Shown: piece after piece, positions 1 through 10,714 of the stretch
How the letters are laid out: each line of letters begins with the position of its first letter
How positions within the stretch are numbered: position 1 is the stretch's first letter
Assembly (NCBI GenBank): GCA_029055345.1
Contig: JAIDDJ010000023.1
Coordinates: 29,353 to 93,352, forward strand
Length of the DNA stretch: 64,000 nucleotides
Origin: Muribaculaceae bacterium
Lineage (GTDB): Bacteria > Bacteroidota > Bacteroidia > Bacteroidales > Muribaculaceae
Direction of reading: 5' to 3'
Made by a program: the position numbers and the translations under genes
The notes under the pieces: generated by a model
The model's database searches: none
The model's input: only the letters and a program-made list of their open reading frames with translations
What the model was told of the DNA's origin: nothing

Positions 1-766
1 GCACCTTGCCCAACAACGGATTAAGGTTCGCACCGTCATAATATAACAGGCCGCCTGCCTTGTGCACGAGATCAGCGATTTCAAGAATTTCTGTCTCGAA
101 CATTCCTACTGTATTGGGATTGGTCATCATGATACCTGCCACCGTATCATCGAGAAGAGGCTTTAGGTCCTCTACATCAATGGAACCGTTAGGCTTGGAT
201 TTCACTTCAACCACTTCGAGGCCCGACACCATAGCGGAAGCCGGATTAGTTCCATGAGCAGTATCAGGCACGATAATCTTTGTTCGTTTATGGTCGCCGC
301 GAGATTTGTGGTACTGACGCATCACCATCAGACCGGTAAGTTCGCCATGAGCACCGGCATAAGGATTCAGGGTGAACTCCTCAAGACCGGCAAGACTTGC
401 GAGAGCCTTCTGCAGATTATAGTAAAGTTCGAGAGCGCCCTGCGCGGTCGATGCATCCTGAAGGGGATGGAGAGCGGTGAATTCCGGCATGGCAGCAATC
501 TCCTCATTGATTTTCGGGTTATACTTCATCGTGCAACTACCGAGAGGATAGAAGCCGGTATCAACGCCGAAATTCTTATTTGAAAGATTGGTATAATGGC
601 GGACCACATCAAGCTCGCTGACTTCAGGAAGCACGGGAGCCTCCTTACGAAGCAAATCAGCGGGAATCTCCGAAAATCCGTCAGTATCGAATTTATCAGC
701 AGGGAGTTGATAGCCCTTGCGCCCCGGGCGCGAGAGTTCGAAAATCAGTTTATCGTATTTTTTCAT
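1..766 (-). CDS. gcvPB: Glycine dehydrogenase (decarboxylating) subunit 2, partial (C-terminus beyond window start)
   Basis: Minus-strand frame open to the window edge, start CAT at 764-766. Translation [22 protein letters not shown]...[14 protein letters not shown]...HGTNPASA; directly upstream of gcvPA. Not in the ORF track because it is truncated. Confidence 0.93.
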   Translation of the reverse strand, partial: MKKYDKLIFELSRPGRKGYQLPADKFDTDGFSEIPADLLRKEAPVLPEVSELDVVRHYTNLSNKNFGVDTGFYPLGSCTMKYNPKINEEIAAMPEFTALHPLQDASTAQGALELYYNLQKALASLAGLEEFTLNPYAGAHGELTGLMVMRQYHKSRGDHKRTKIIVPDTAHGTNPASAMVSGLEVVEVKSKPNGSIDVEDLKPLLDDTVAGIMMTNPNTVGMFETEILEIADLVHKAGGLLYYDGANLNPLLGKV

Positions 767-770
767 CGTA

Positions 771-2093
771 TCAGTCCTCCAGCATTAATGTGACCAGGCG
801 GTCGATTTCCTCTTTAGTACGTTTTTCAGTCACGGCGAAAGCCACGAGCCCCTCACCTACTTTCAGGCCACCCATGATTCCTGCTTCTGCAAGACGTCGG
901 TTGACCATATCAATATCAAGATTGGTCCTGACGGTGAATTCCTTTAGGAATGGCTTGTCGAATGCAGGAGTGAACTTGCCCGATTCAATCAGCTTGCGAT
1001 AGAGATAATGGGCACCATCAGCGGAGAGGCGGTTGACTTCACGAAGTCCGCTTTCGCCCATGAGCGCCATATAAATCGTGGCATACAAAGCCATCAGGCT
1101 CTGGTTTGAGCAAATATTGCTGGTAGCCTTTTCGCGGCGGATATGTTGTTCGCGGGCCTGAAGAGTAAGCACATAGCAACGGTTACCGGCAGCATCGACA
1201 GTAGCTCCCACTACCCTTCCGGGCATTTTACGGAGCTGTGCTTTGCCACATGACATAAATCCGAGATACGGGCCTCCGAAAGAGAGAGGCATACCGAGTG
1301 ACTGACCATCACCGCAAGCAATATCAGCACCCCACTCTGCCGGCGAACGAAGCACTGCCAGAGCCGAAGGATCAGCATTTATAGTAATGAGCGCCTTCTG
1401 CTCGTGAACAGCCTCGGCCACACCGGTAAAGTCTTCAATAATGCCATACTTGTTAGGCTGAGGAAGAATAACTCCTGCCACATCACCGGCGGCAAGCATG
1501 CCGCGCATAGCCTCGATATCAGTCACACCATCCTTTTCAGGGATCTCGCGGATTTCAATACCGTGGAATCCTGCGTAAGTGCGCACAACTTCAGCCACAC
1601 GCGGAGCCAGAGTTGCGGAAACAAGCACTGCATTCTTGTTGCGCGCGGAAGCTACCATCATGAAAGCTGCCTCGGCCGTGGCCGTAGCGCCATCATACAT
1701 CGAAGCATTTGTAGCCTCAAGGCCGGTAAGCTCACTTATCATCGACTGATATTCGAAAATATACTGGAGCGTACCTTGAGAAATTTCAGGCTGATAGGGA
1801 GTGTAAGCGGTATAAAACTCCGAACGTTCGAGGAGATGGGGAATCACAGAGGGAGAATAATGATCGTACGCGCCCTGACCCCCGAAAATGACGAGCGATT
1901 TATTGCGCGCGCCCAGATTCTTGAACCATTCGCGAAGTTCTATTTCCGAAAGACCTTCCGGGAGGTCATACTCGCCCCGGAAAATAACTTCTGCGGGGAC
2001 GTCGGCATAAAGATCATCGACGCTGCTTACGCCGATACGATCAAGCATATGCCTGATATCCTCCGGAGTATGAGGAATATAGCGATTACTCAT
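771..2093 (-). CDS. gcvPA: Glycine dehydrogenase (decarboxylating) subunit 1
   Basis: Translation from [22 protein letters not shown] is typical of GcvPA. The ORF-track start at 2138 runs into gcvH; the ATG at 2093 is preferred. Confidence 0.93.
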   Translation of the reverse strand: MSNRYIPHTPEDIRHMLDRIGVSSVDDLYADVPAEVIFRGEYDLPEGLSEIELREWFKNLGARNKSLVIFGGQGAYDHYSPSVIPHLLERSEFYTAYTPYQPEISQGTLQYIFEYQSMISELTGLEATNASMYDGATATAEAAFMMVASARNKNAVLVSATLAPRVAEVVRTYAGFHGIEIREIPEKDGVTDIEAMRGMLAAGDVAGVILPQPNKYGIIEDFTGVAEAVHEQKALITINADPSALAVLRSPAEWGADIACGDGQSLGMPLSFGGPYLGFMSCGKAQLRKMPGRVVGATVDAAGNRCYVLTLQAREQHIRREKATSNICSNQSLMALYATIYMALMGESGLREVNRLSADGAHYLYRKLIESGKFTPAFDKPFLKEFTVRTNLDIDMVNRRLAEAGIMGGLKVGEGLVAFAVTEKRTKEEIDRLVTLMLED

Positions 2094-2469
2094 TTTCACA
2101 AAGCTGAGCGTAAGCGGCTGCGTCAAGCAGAGCGTCATATTCGCCTGCGTCAGACATTTTCACCTTGATAATCCAATTCTCGAAAGCATCGGCATTAACC
2201 TTTTCAGGAGCATCCTCGAGCTCTTCATTGACTTCGATCACTTCGCCGGAAACCGGACAAATAAGGTCGGAAGCGGCCTTAACTGACTCTACAGCACCGA
2301 ACACATCGCCGGCTGCCATTTCGTCGCCGACTTCAGGCATATCGACATATACGATATCGCCAAGTGCGTGCTGTGCATAATCTGAAATACCTATTGTGGC
2401 GATATCGCCATCTATTTTAACCCATTCGTGGGATTCCGCATAACGGCGGTCATCTTTTACATTTGCCAT
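2086..2469 (-). CDS. gcvH: Glycine cleavage system H protein
   Basis: 127 aa with lipoyl-domain motif GAVESVKAASD; in the gcv cluster. Confidence 0.96.
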   Translation of the reverse strand: MANVKDDRRYAESHEWVKIDGDIATIGISDYAQHALGDIVYVDMPEVGDEMAAGDVFGAVESVKAASDLICPVSGEVIEVNEELEDAPEKVNADAFENWIIKVKMSDAGEYDALLDAAAYAQLCENE

Positions 2470-2483
2470 AATTATTGATTTAG

Positions 2484-2563
2484 TCAGGCCATTGGCCTGA
2501 AGGTTGATAGTATATACAGGCCATTGGCCTGAGGTTAGGAAGTTATTCAGGACTTAGTCCTGA
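2484..2563. repeat. Three 17-bp palindromic elements between gcvH and gcvT
   Basis: tcaggccattggcctga at 2484-2500, acaggccattggcctga at 2516-2532, tcaggacttagtcctga at 2547-2563; read directly. Confidence 0.85.
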
Positions 2564-2616
2564 TGTTATAAGTTTAAAAAGTAACTCTGCGTGACCGGCG
2601 GAATGCCGGGGTATTA

Positions 2617-3711
2617 TTACTTTTTATAGCTTTTGTCGTAGAAACGTTTTTTCACAACTTTAGCTGGGAAGGTCTTGCGACGGATACGCACTTCGACTTC
2701 GGTACCGAGCTTGTCGTAAGGCTTGTTGATCATAGCCATAGCCACGCTCTTTCCGGTGGAAATCGAGCGATAGCCGGTAGTGATTTCTCCAACCTGCTCG
2801 CCGTTTACTTCCACGGGATAACCGTGACGCGGAATTGCATTACCCTCAAGTTCGAGCCCGACAATGCGGCGCTTTACACCCTCCGCTTTTTGAGCGGTAA
2901 GAGCTTCCTTACCGATGAATTCGGGCTTGTCGAGCTTAACGAACATACTAAGGCTCGCCTCAATCGGAGAAATCTCATCAGTAAGTTCATCACCATAAAG
3001 AGGAAGACCAACCTCAAAGCGGAGAGTATCACGGCAACCGAGGCCACAAGGCTGCACACCGGCCTCCATCAGTTTGTCCCATACCTTGCGGGTGAAGCCG
3101 TGACTTCCATAGATCTCGAAGCCATCCTCGCCGGTATATCCCGTGCGGCTCACAATTACATCTTCACCATCAAGGTTAAAAGTCTTGAAATTATAGAACT
3201 TTATATCCTCTACCGGGATTCCAAGCACATTGATAAGAGTATGCTCAGCTTTGGGGCCTTGCACGGCAACCTCGCCATAATAAAGACTTTCATCAGCAAT
3301 CTCGACATCGAAACCTTCAGCATTCTTCATAATCCATGCAACATCCTTATCGATATTTGATGCATTGATTACGAGGAAAAACTCCCGGTCATTCACTTTA
3401 TAAACGAGCAGGTCGTCGACCACTCCGCCATTTTCGTAGCACATCATCCCGTAGAAAATCTGGCCATCAGGGGCACCGGTGACATCATTTACAAAAATGT
3501 GGTTGACGAACTTTTCCGCTTCAGGGCCTTTGACGCGCACTTCGCCCATATGGCTGACATCGAACACACCGACTTCGTTACGCACGGCATTATGCTCCTC
3601 GGTGATTCCCTTGTACTGAATCGGCATATCGTAACCGGCAAAAGGCGACATAAGGGCACCCAGATCGACGTGGCGGTCGTGCAGACACGTCATCTTGATC
3701 TCTTCTTCCAT
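2617..3711 (-). CDS. gcvT: Glycine cleavage system aminomethyltransferase T
   Basis: 364 aa; [30 protein letters not shown]...; gcv cluster context. Confidence 0.95.
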   Translation of the reverse strand: MEEEIKMTCLHDRHVDLGALMSPFAGYDMPIQYKGITEEHNAVRNEVGVFDVSHMGEVRVKGPEAEKFVNHIFVNDVTGAPDGQIFYGMMCYENGGVVDDLLVYKVNDREFFLVINASNIDKDVAWIMKNAEGFDVEIADESLYYGEVAVQGPKAEHTLINVLGIPVEDIKFYNFKTFNLDGEDVIVSRTGYTGEDGFEIYGSHGFTRKVWDKLMEAGVQPCGLGCRDTLRFEVGLPLYGDELTDEISPIEASLSMFVKLDKPEFIGKEALTAQKAEGVKRRIVGLELEGNAIPRHGYPVEVNGEQVGEITTGYRSISTGKSVAMAMINKPYDKLGTEVEVRIRRKTFPAKVVKKRFYDKSYKK

Positions 3712-3914
3712 GTTCTCAATATATTAGATAAAGGGTTAGTATTATCAGTTCGAAACTTTTTGTAAAGTTAATATTTGCAAAAATATGCACCAAATTTTTT
3801 GAAGAAATTTTAGGGCCAGCCGTCAAAAAAGGGGATAAAAAACGTTAAATAATAAAAAAAGAGAGTCTGAGAGTCCAAAACAGGATAAAAACAGTATAAC
3901 GAACCAACGAAAAT

Positions 3915-4781
3915 ATGAGAATAGACGGGCGTCGCCGGAGTGGCAATGTAGAAGACCGGAGGGGAATCAGCGGTCGGAGCATAGGTATCGGAGGAGGAAT
4001 CCTCGGAGCAGTGATAATCGGTATAATGACCCTGCTTTCGGGGGGCGACCTCGGGGATGTGGCTCGCAATGTGATGAACAATCAGGCGGGCGCCTCAACT
4101 CAAAGTGAATATGTCGAGACAGCAGAGGACCGCCAGCTTGCAGACTTCGCCTCGGTAGTGCTTGCGGGCACTGAGGATGTGTGGACGAAAATTTTCCGTG
4201 AACAGGGCTGGGGGGAATATGAGGCCCCCAAGATGGTATTGTTCCATGGAGCGGTGCAGTCGGGATGCGGAAACGCGACAGCTCAGGTCGGTCCTTTCTA
4301 TTGCTCTGCAGACAAGACAGTATATATTGACCTCGACTTTTTCAAAGATATGCAGAAAGATATCGGAGGAGGGGGTGATTTCGCTTATGCTTATGTAATA
4401 GCGCACGAAGTGGGCCACCACGTTCAGAATCTTCTCGGCATACTTCCCGAAGCTCACAATCAGATGAGCAGGATGTCGGAGACTGAAGCTAACCGCGTGA
4501 GTGTCCGCCTCGAGCTGCAAGCTGACTACTTTGCCGGAGTATGGGCACATACCGACAACAAGATGTTCAATTCAATAGAACCCGGGGATATAGAAGAGGC
4601 TCTTGATGTGGCCTCAAAGATAGGCGACGATTACCTTCAGAAGAAAGCCTACGGACGCGAGATGCCCGATTCGTTCAATCACGGACGTTCGGAATGGCGA
4701 GTTAGATGGCTAACCAAAGGAATAAAGACCGGCGATCCTAACGGGGGCGACACATTCTCAATTCCTTATTCTGATTTCTGA
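3915..4781 (+). CDS. YpfJ-family neutral zinc metallopeptidase
   Basis: MRIDGRRRSGNVEDRRG N-terminus; zinc motif HEVGHH; C-terminal GDPNGGDTF. Confidence 0.9.
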   Translation: MRIDGRRRSGNVEDRRGISGRSIGIGGGILGAVIIGIMTLLSGGDLGDVARNVMNNQAGASTQSEYVETAEDRQLADFASVVLAGTEDVWTKIFREQGWGEYEAPKMVLFHGAVQSGCGNATAQVGPFYCSADKTVYIDLDFFKDMQKDIGGGGDFAYAYVIAHEVGHHVQNLLGILPEAHNQMSRMSETEANRVSVRLELQADYFAGVWAHTDNKMFNSIEPGDIEEALDVASKIGDDYLQKKAYGREMPDSFNHGRSEWRVRWLTKGIKTGDPNGGDTFSIPYSDF

Positions 4782-4856
4782 TTGAACATGGGCTCGAATG
4801 AGGAAAGTTAAATTTCTAACGGATATACTTAGGATTGTTAGGGAAAGGTTATAGAA

Positions 4857-5942
4857 TTGATCATTAATTCAAAAAATGAAGTGAAGCGATTATCACGAAA
4901 CATAAAGAGGATTTTATTGGCGACGATTCCATTTGCGTCCATACTGCAGTCATGCGTGGATCAACCGGATTATGGGAAAGATCCTTATGATATATACGCC
5001 AATTTCGATGCCCTGACGCAGGTGGTATCAGACCGATACTGTTTTTTTGAGGAGAAAGATATCGATTGGCCTTCACTGTGCCGCCAATATCGAGCTCAAC
5101 TCACGGATTCCACCAATTATCTTGATTTGTTTTTCATCATGTCAGACCTGCTCGACAACCTGAAAGATGGTCATGTGAATCTTATATCCGCCTTTAACAC
5201 GAGTTATTACAAGAAATGGTGGACGGACTATCCGCAGGATTTCAACAAGCGTACCTTGGAGGAATACTATCTTAATTTCAAGGGAATGCAGACTGCAGGC
5301 ATGAGATACGGCATAATGGGTCCGGACACAATCGGCTATATATATTTCCCCTCATTCTCTACTCCTGTAGGCGAGAGCAATCTGGATTATGTTCTGGCAG
5401 TCATGCAACCCACGAAAGGGCTAATTATCGACATAAGGGACAATGGAGGAGGTTTGCTCACGAATGTTCCCACTTTCGTTTCGAGGTTTATCGACAAGGA
5501 AGTTAAAGGGGGAAGCATCAGACATAAAACCGGACCCGGAGCGAAGGATTTTTCCGAGCCCTATGAGTTCAGTTACAGTCCGTGCGGGGGCGGACATATC
5601 AGTTATCTTGACAAACCTATTGCCGTACTGACCAACAGAAGCTGCTATTCAGCGGCAAATGACTTCGTAGCCGTAATGAAGACCTTGCCACAGGTAGAGA
5701 TAATAGGCGCCCGAACAGGCGGAGGAGGAGGTTTGCCATTTAGTTCTGAACTTCCCATCGGATGGTTTATCCGTTTTTCGGCATGTCCCATCACTGACCC
5801 CAATGGGGAAGTTACTGAATTCGGCATAGACCCGAGTCCCGGTTGCGAAGTGCATTGCGACCCGGTGGAACTTGCCGAAGGGAAAGATGCAATACTTGAC
5901 TTTGCGCTTGAAAGAATAGCGTCAAGAGCAAAAGCAAAATAA
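4857..5942 (+). CDS. S41 family peptidase, putative lipoprotein
   Basis: Signal ending ...ASILQSC; S41 core GLIIDIRDNGGG and NRSCYSAANDF. Start is TTG (4857) or GTG (4881). Confidence 0.85.
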   Translation: MIINSKNEVKRLSRNIKRILLATIPFASILQSCVDQPDYGKDPYDIYANFDALTQVVSDRYCFFEEKDIDWPSLCRQYRAQLTDSTNYLDLFFIMSDLLDNLKDGHVNLISAFNTSYYKKWWTDYPQDFNKRTLEEYYLNFKGMQTAGMRYGIMGPDTIGYIYFPSFSTPVGESNLDYVLAVMQPTKGLIIDIRDNGGGLLTNVPTFVSRFIDKEVKGGSIRHKTGPGAKDFSEPYEFSYSPCGGGHISYLDKPIAVLTNRSCYSAANDFVAVMKTLPQVEIIGARTGGGGGLPFSSELPIGWFIRFSACPITDPNGEVTEFGIDPSPGCEVHCDPVELAEGKDAILDFALERIASRAKAK

Positions 5943-6045
5943 TAGGCCGAGCCAAAATTTTACTTTTGACTTGGCCCAATAAGGTTCCCATAAGTAGTGG
6001 CGATGCTACTTCCTCGGTTTAATATTCAAACCTAAAGCATTTGCA

Positions 6046-6495
6046 TCAGGATGGCTTTTCAGTATCATCTTCTTTATCAGAAGCCTCTTCCTTTGGTGCC
6101 TCTTCCTTTGAAAATTTGTCGAAGCCGTTGGCAATAAGAAGATTATACCAAGTGAAAAGTTTCTTGATATCACTGTCGTGCACACGGTCACGGTCGAAAT
6201 CAACCACCATCTCGGCGAATTTCTCCTTGAGGGCGCCTTTAGAAGCAGCGAGGGCCTTCACATCAATTGGTTTTCCTTCCTGAACCGCGTAGACCTTATC
6301 AAGGATTTCACCAAGCGGAGTATCGCCGGATTCAGTGTACATGGCGATATCGCCGAGCGACACTACTTTCTCACGGCCGAGAGCCGGGAAACGACGGCCA
6401 GTGCCAATTTCCTCAACAATCAAGGAGCCTTTCCCTTGTGAAAGGAGGCGGAACAAACCGGGCTTGCCGGTGATAGAAATAATTTCTCTTAACAT
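6046..6495 (-). CDS. DUF5606 domain-containing protein
   Basis: MLREIISITGKPGLFRLLSQGKGSLIVEEIGTGRRFPA..., a conserved Bacteroidetes family. Confidence 0.85.
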   Translation of the reverse strand: MLREIISITGKPGLFRLLSQGKGSLIVEEIGTGRRFPALGREKVVSLGDIAMYTESGDTPLGEILDKVYAVQEGKPIDVKALAASKGALKEKFAEMVVDFDRDRVHDSDIKKLFTWYNLLIANGFDKFSKEEAPKEEASDKEDDTEKPS

Positions 6496-7118
6496 ATCGA
6501 TTTTATTAAAGTTTCTATTTGAAATAACAAGGATTCCGACCCATCGTTGATTATCCTGACTGTCGGAATATCTCCGAAATCATCGTATTCTGCAAGTTGC
6601 GCTTCAATACGCACTTTCACATCGGCAAAAGACATTCCATCCCTAAGCACCACACGTCGGGAACGCACATCAACAGGGGACTCCACATGCCATACTTCAG
6701 AACACATCGGGGTGATCCCTCCGGTATTGAGAATCGCCGATTCAACGAAAAAGATTCCGGGCGCATCCTGATTCTGAATTTGTCGGGAAGCGACCTTGAG
6801 TCGCGAAGCGATATGGTTGCGGACCAATTCATGCACCTTAGAATTGAGCCATCGCCTTTTACTTTCATCTGAAAAGACATGTCGCCCTACCACAGGCCTG
6901 TTGATAGAGCCATCCGGACGTATGCACTCCTTTCCGAAGAGAGCCGCAATATCACGCTTCAGAGGTTCCGAATGGTCCATAATAACGCGGGCCTCGGAAT
7001 CGCAGTCATACACTTCAAATCCCTGACAACGCAAAATTCGCGACACCACGCTTTTTCCGGATCCAATGCCGCCTGTGATACCTATCACCCGCAATTCGTT
7101 TTCCCTTTCAATTTTCAT
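6489..7118 (-). CDS. coaE: Dephospho-CoA kinase
   Basis: P-loop GITGGIGSGKS; CoaE-like length and pattern. Confidence 0.93.
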   Translation of the reverse strand: MKIERENELRVIGITGGIGSGKSVVSRILRCQGFEVYDCDSEARVIMDHSEPLKRDIAALFGKECIRPDGSINRPVVGRHVFSDESKRRWLNSKVHELVRNHIASRLKVASRQIQNQDAPGIFFVESAILNTGGITPMCSEVWHVESPVDVRSRRVVLRDGMSFADVKVRIEAQLAEYDDFGDIPTVRIINDGSESLLFQIETLIKSIC

Positions 7119-7125
7119 TCCGTTA

Positions 7126-8100
7126 TTAATGCCTTACGAGAGTGTATTCCACGCTATCAGTCATAAGAGAAACGTTGACCAATCCTCTTGAATGCTCTAC
7201 GATGCGCAGTGGCAACTTTGAATTCGGAGTTAACTTCACATCCTCATAATCCACCTGAACAATGATTCGGTAGTTCTCTTCGTTAAACCGACTCATGGGG
7301 ACAAAGAAAGAAACCGGCACCCTGTTTGGGAAAAGAAGGAGGTTTTCATTAGCCGGAGTGTTGATAACCTCGACACTGACATAGACTTCCTTATGAACGA
7401 GAGGTTCCACGTTAACCTTTACATTGACCGAAGAAGGCACAATCTTGATATGAGGAATATTGCGGAGAGGGACGCTGAAGTCAGAAGATTGAGAAAGGTT
7501 TTTCTTCACAAGTTTCTTAGTGTAAACCGCACTGACAGTATCAATTTCATCGCGATAAGAATATATCCTTACGGCTTTGACTTCAGACTTTGGCTCACCT
7601 TGGATCATATACCCTGATTCTGCAGACACGTCAGAATCAACGATTACCGGAACACGCTTACCGGGAGATGTGGTGTAATAGAGTCTTAGAGAATCAAGAG
7701 AGGTGGAAGAAATTGTGGCCACACCTCCGAGATCGGCTTTCAACTCGGCATTAAGGTCGGAAGCGGAGAGGCGGAAAATACCATCGTGGGCATAGTCGTG
7801 GAAATTCAATGAAACCATCGGTTTCTTGACCACTCCGCTCCGGAGGATGTTTGTACCCTTATCCCTGAGCGTCACATGAATCTCAGAGGGAGGGTCAGTG
7901 ATAAAAGTGACGGAATCGGGAATATTGGCAATCTGGAATTTGACACGGAAAGTTTCAGTTACACTGTCATTGAGCGAAATGATAAACCAGAAAATTGCAG
8001 CAATAGCCACGAATACAAGAAACATCAGGGTATTATGGAACCGGGACGATTTCTTCACCCGGTTCCAACTTTCACTGAAGTTCTTAAATTTAAGATTCAC
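7126..8100 (-). CDS. YbbR-like (CdaR family) domain protein
   Basis: N-terminal TM helix followed by YbbR-like repeats; usual neighbour of coaE and yajC in Bacteroidetes. Confidence 0.78.
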   Translation of the reverse strand: MNLKFKNFSESWNRVKKSSRFHNTLMFLVFVAIAAIFWFIISLNDSVTETFRVKFQIANIPDSVTFITDPPSEIHVTLRDKGTNILRSGVVKKPMVSLNFHDYAHDGIFRLSASDLNAELKADLGGVATISSTSLDSLRLYYTTSPGKRVPVIVDSDVSAESGYMIQGEPKSEVKAVRIYSYRDEIDTVSAVYTKKLVKKNLSQSSDFSVPLRNIPHIKIVPSSVNVKVNVEPLVHKEVYVSVEVINTPANENLLLFPNRVPVSFFVPMSRFNEENYRIIVQVDYEDVKLTPNSKLPLRIVEHSRGLVNVSLMTDSVEYTLVRH

Positions 8101-8129
8101 GTCACAAGGAAATTAAAATCAAGGGCAGA

Positions 8130-8462
8130 TTATTTGCTTTCCACTTCCTTCTGCTGAGCCGGAATTTCGGCACCGAGAGGATAGATGGAAGTCTTATCGA
8201 ATTCAAGCACCAGTTCCGGGCTCACCTGCACCATGATTGTAGTATCCTTTATATTCTGGATTTTGCCATGAATACCGCCGGCGCTCACCACGCGGTCGCC
8301 TTTTTTCATGGCTTCGCGCTGCTTCTTGAGTTCTTTTTGCTTTTTCGACTGCGGACGAATCATCACGAAATAGAAAATTGCGATCATAGCCACAATCATG
8401 AGCATGCTTGAAATGCCGCTCTGACCTCCGGATTGGAGGAGAATAGTTGTTAAAGTAGTCAT
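8130..8462 (-). CDS. yajC: Preprotein translocase subunit YajC
   Basis: IFYFVMIRPQSKKQKELKKQREAMKKGDRVVSAGGIHGKI. Confidence 0.96.
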   Translation of the reverse strand: MTTLTTILLQSGGQSGISSMLMIVAMIAIFYFVMIRPQSKKQKELKKQREAMKKGDRVVSAGGIHGKIQNIKDTTIMVQVSPELVLEFDKTSIYPLGAEIPAQQKEVESK

Positions 8463-8479
8463 TATTAAATATATAAGAA

Positions 8480-9883
8480 TTATTTTTTAAGCAGAATACC
8501 CTCTTTCTGAAGGCGGGAAAGTACGAAACCGAGGACACCGTGAACGAATTGGCCGCTCTTTGCAGTGGAATAACTTTTAGCGAGCTCGATATATTCATTT
8601 ACCGATACTTTCAGCGGAATTTTCGGGAAATTCAGGATTTCAGCCAAAGCCGTTTCAAGAACAACAATATCCATGAATGCTATTCTGTCCTTATCCCAGT
8701 TTCCACCCTCAAGCGCCTCATCTATATATCGGCGGTATGTGTCTTTGTTGCGATACACGAACCGAATAAGTTCTGCACCGAAACGGGCATCCTCTTCATC
8801 CTTGAATTTGTCAAGGACAGCCGTCGAATCATCACCATCGGCGATACGCCTGAAAGATTTCAATACAAAAGTAGAAATATTGTCGAGGTCGTCATTCCAG
8901 AATACCGAGCTTTCCTCAAGCGCTTCAAGAAAGGCTGTATTGTCAAGAATGACTGATTTGAGAAGTTTTCTCCATAGTTCGGCATCCGAATGAATATCAG
9001 TAGCGGGGAGCTCCATATACTCGCGGTAAGCTTCCGATTCCTTTATAGCCTTGAGGAGTCCGCGTGCAAGAATCGGGTCTTCGGTAACCCAAGAAAACTT
9101 TGCCTTTTCGACATAGGCCCGAATTAACGGATTCTGACGGAGAAGCGCCACCATTCTGTTCTCAACGAAGCGCATATCAGGATTTATATCGGCTTCGCTG
9201 CGCAAATGCTTATGGCGGTTGTCATCAAGAATTCTGTCTTCGAGATCTGTAAGGTCAATCGGCAGGGTCAGAAGACGCAGGTAAAGTTCTCTGGCTTTAT
9301 CAAGACTGACATCAAGTGCCTTTATCACTTCACTGACATTATCCTGAGAACCCATGAAATTGACAAACGTGGTTTGCATCATATCCTTCATTCTTTCCAC
9401 ACCTTTGGGAGAAAAATTAGGTATGTTGGAAACGGCCGCATTGAGTTCAGGCGATGAAAGGAATATAGTGTTGAAAATATCGCGCCATAGACCCACTCCA
9501 CCATCAGGAGACTCTTTGGAACGATCCTTCATAAACAATTTGAATACACCTGATTCCTCAACGCGTTCAGCCATTGGCTTAACAAGGACATCGAACACGA
9601 AACCTGTCTCATCAGCAGCTTTAAGTCGCTGGGAAAAGTCCTCACAAAGCAGAAGGCGCGAAATGAATCGCGTATCAGCGAGGGGGAAATCTCCCTTTCG
9701 GCGTTCGATTGACCGCGCCACCTTGACCATAAGGACAAGCATATCAAGGTAAAGCGAATATGCGAATCGCTTTTCCTTGGTAGGTGCCGAAGGAGAGCTT
9801 TCCAGCCGGAACTGCTTCTCCACGAGAAGGAATGAATACAGAATCTGTATTACCTTAATTCTAATAAGTATGCGATTTATCAT
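8480..9883 (-). CDS. nusB: Transcription antitermination protein NusB (long Bacteroidetes form)
   Basis: MINRILIRIKVIQILYSF N-terminus; C-terminal ...NEYIELAKSYSTAKSGQFVHGVLG. Confidence 0.9.
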   Translation of the reverse strand: MINRILIRIKVIQILYSFLLVEKQFRLESSPSAPTKEKRFAYSLYLDMLVLMVKVARSIERRKGDFPLADTRFISRLLLCEDFSQRLKAADETGFVFDVLVKPMAERVEESGVFKLFMKDRSKESPDGGVGLWRDIFNTIFLSSPELNAAVSNIPNFSPKGVERMKDMMQTTFVNFMGSQDNVSEVIKALDVSLDKARELYLRLLTLPIDLTDLEDRILDDNRHKHLRSEADINPDMRFVENRMVALLRQNPLIRAYVEKAKFSWVTEDPILARGLLKAIKESEAYREYMELPATDIHSDAELWRKLLKSVILDNTAFLEALEESSVFWNDDLDNISTFVLKSFRRIADGDDSTAVLDKFKDEEDARFGAELIRFVYRNKDTYRRYIDEALEGGNWDKDRIAFMDIVVLETALAEILNFPKIPLKVSVNEYIELAKSYSTAKSGQFVHGVLGFVLSRLQKEGILLKK

Positions 9884-9916
9884 AACTCTTTATGATGTTC
9901 TGAGTGCAAATTTACA

Positions 9917-10690
9917 TTATTCCTGCGATATTGCCAAATCGGAATCAGCCTTCAACCTCTGACGGACCACTTCATAAGCCATAATTCCCGCAGCCACGGA
10001 AACATTGAGCGAACCGATGTTCCCCGACATCGGAATAGCTGCGAGTTCATCGCAAAGCCTGAGCACTTCATCGGAAATGCCTACATCCTCACTGCCCATA
10101 ACTATGGCAACCGGAACGGTAAAGTCGAGAGAAGAATAATTGCTTGCTGCCTTTTCAGAGGCAGCCACGACTTTAACCCCGGAATCCTTCAGCATTCTGA
10201 CAGCCGTTACAATATCGCGTTCGCGACATACGGGCACATAGAAAAGACCTCCGGCAGACGTCTTGACAGCATCCGGAGTAACTGATACGCTGTTTCGCTC
10301 AGGAATAACTATGCCATCGGCACCGGCACAATCGGCCGTGCGGCCTATCGCGCCGAAATTTCTTGTATCCGTTATGCCATCAAGCACAAGCAGGAACGGA
10401 TTCTTCCCCTCCTCGAAAAGTGAAGGGAGCAGATTATCGAGATGATGATATGTCACAGGAGAAATCAAAGCGATTACACCCTGATGATTTTTCATCGTGA
10501 TACGGTTGAGCTTTTCGAGCGGCACGCGTTGAGTAAGGATTCCATACTCCTTGATTTTTGCGAAAAGTTCACGCGCGAGGTCTCCACCAAGATCCTTTCG
10601 GAGAAGCACCTTATCAATGCTCTTTCCGGCATCTATAGCTTCAATGACGGCTCTAATACCGAATATATAATCAGAATTTGACTGTTTCAT
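9917..10690 (-). CDS. rlmB: 23S rRNA (guanosine-2'-O-)-methyltransferase RlmB
   Basis: SpoU motifs LDGITDTRNFGAIGRTADCAG, IVMGSEDVGIS, IPMSGNIGSLNVSVAAGI. Confidence 0.94.
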   Translation of the reverse strand: MKQSNSDYIFGIRAVIEAIDAGKSIDKVLLRKDLGGDLARELFAKIKEYGILTQRVPLEKLNRITMKNHQGVIALISPVTYHHLDNLLPSLFEEGKNPFLLVLDGITDTRNFGAIGRTADCAGADGIVIPERNSVSVTPDAVKTSAGGLFYVPVCRERDIVTAVRMLKDSGVKVVAASEKAASNYSSLDFTVPVAIVMGSEDVGISDEVLRLCDELAAIPMSGNIGSLNVSVAAGIMAYEVVRQRLKADSDLAISQE

Positions 10691-10714
10691 AACCGAGTTA
10701 TAATGAAAATAGAA

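Noticed and set aside
1404-2168. 254-aa plus-strand ORF
   Set aside because: Antisense to gcvPA; no recognisable motif.
2824-3360. 178-aa plus-strand ORF
   Set aside because: Antisense shadow of gcvT.
5945-5976. Hairpin between the S41 peptidase and DUF5606 genes
   Set aside because: Imperfect stem (a mismatch and a wobble) and no clear T-run either side; too weak to call a terminator.
8203-8598. 131-aa minus-strand ORF overlapping yajC and nusB
   Set aside because: Off-frame overlap with two well-supported genes.
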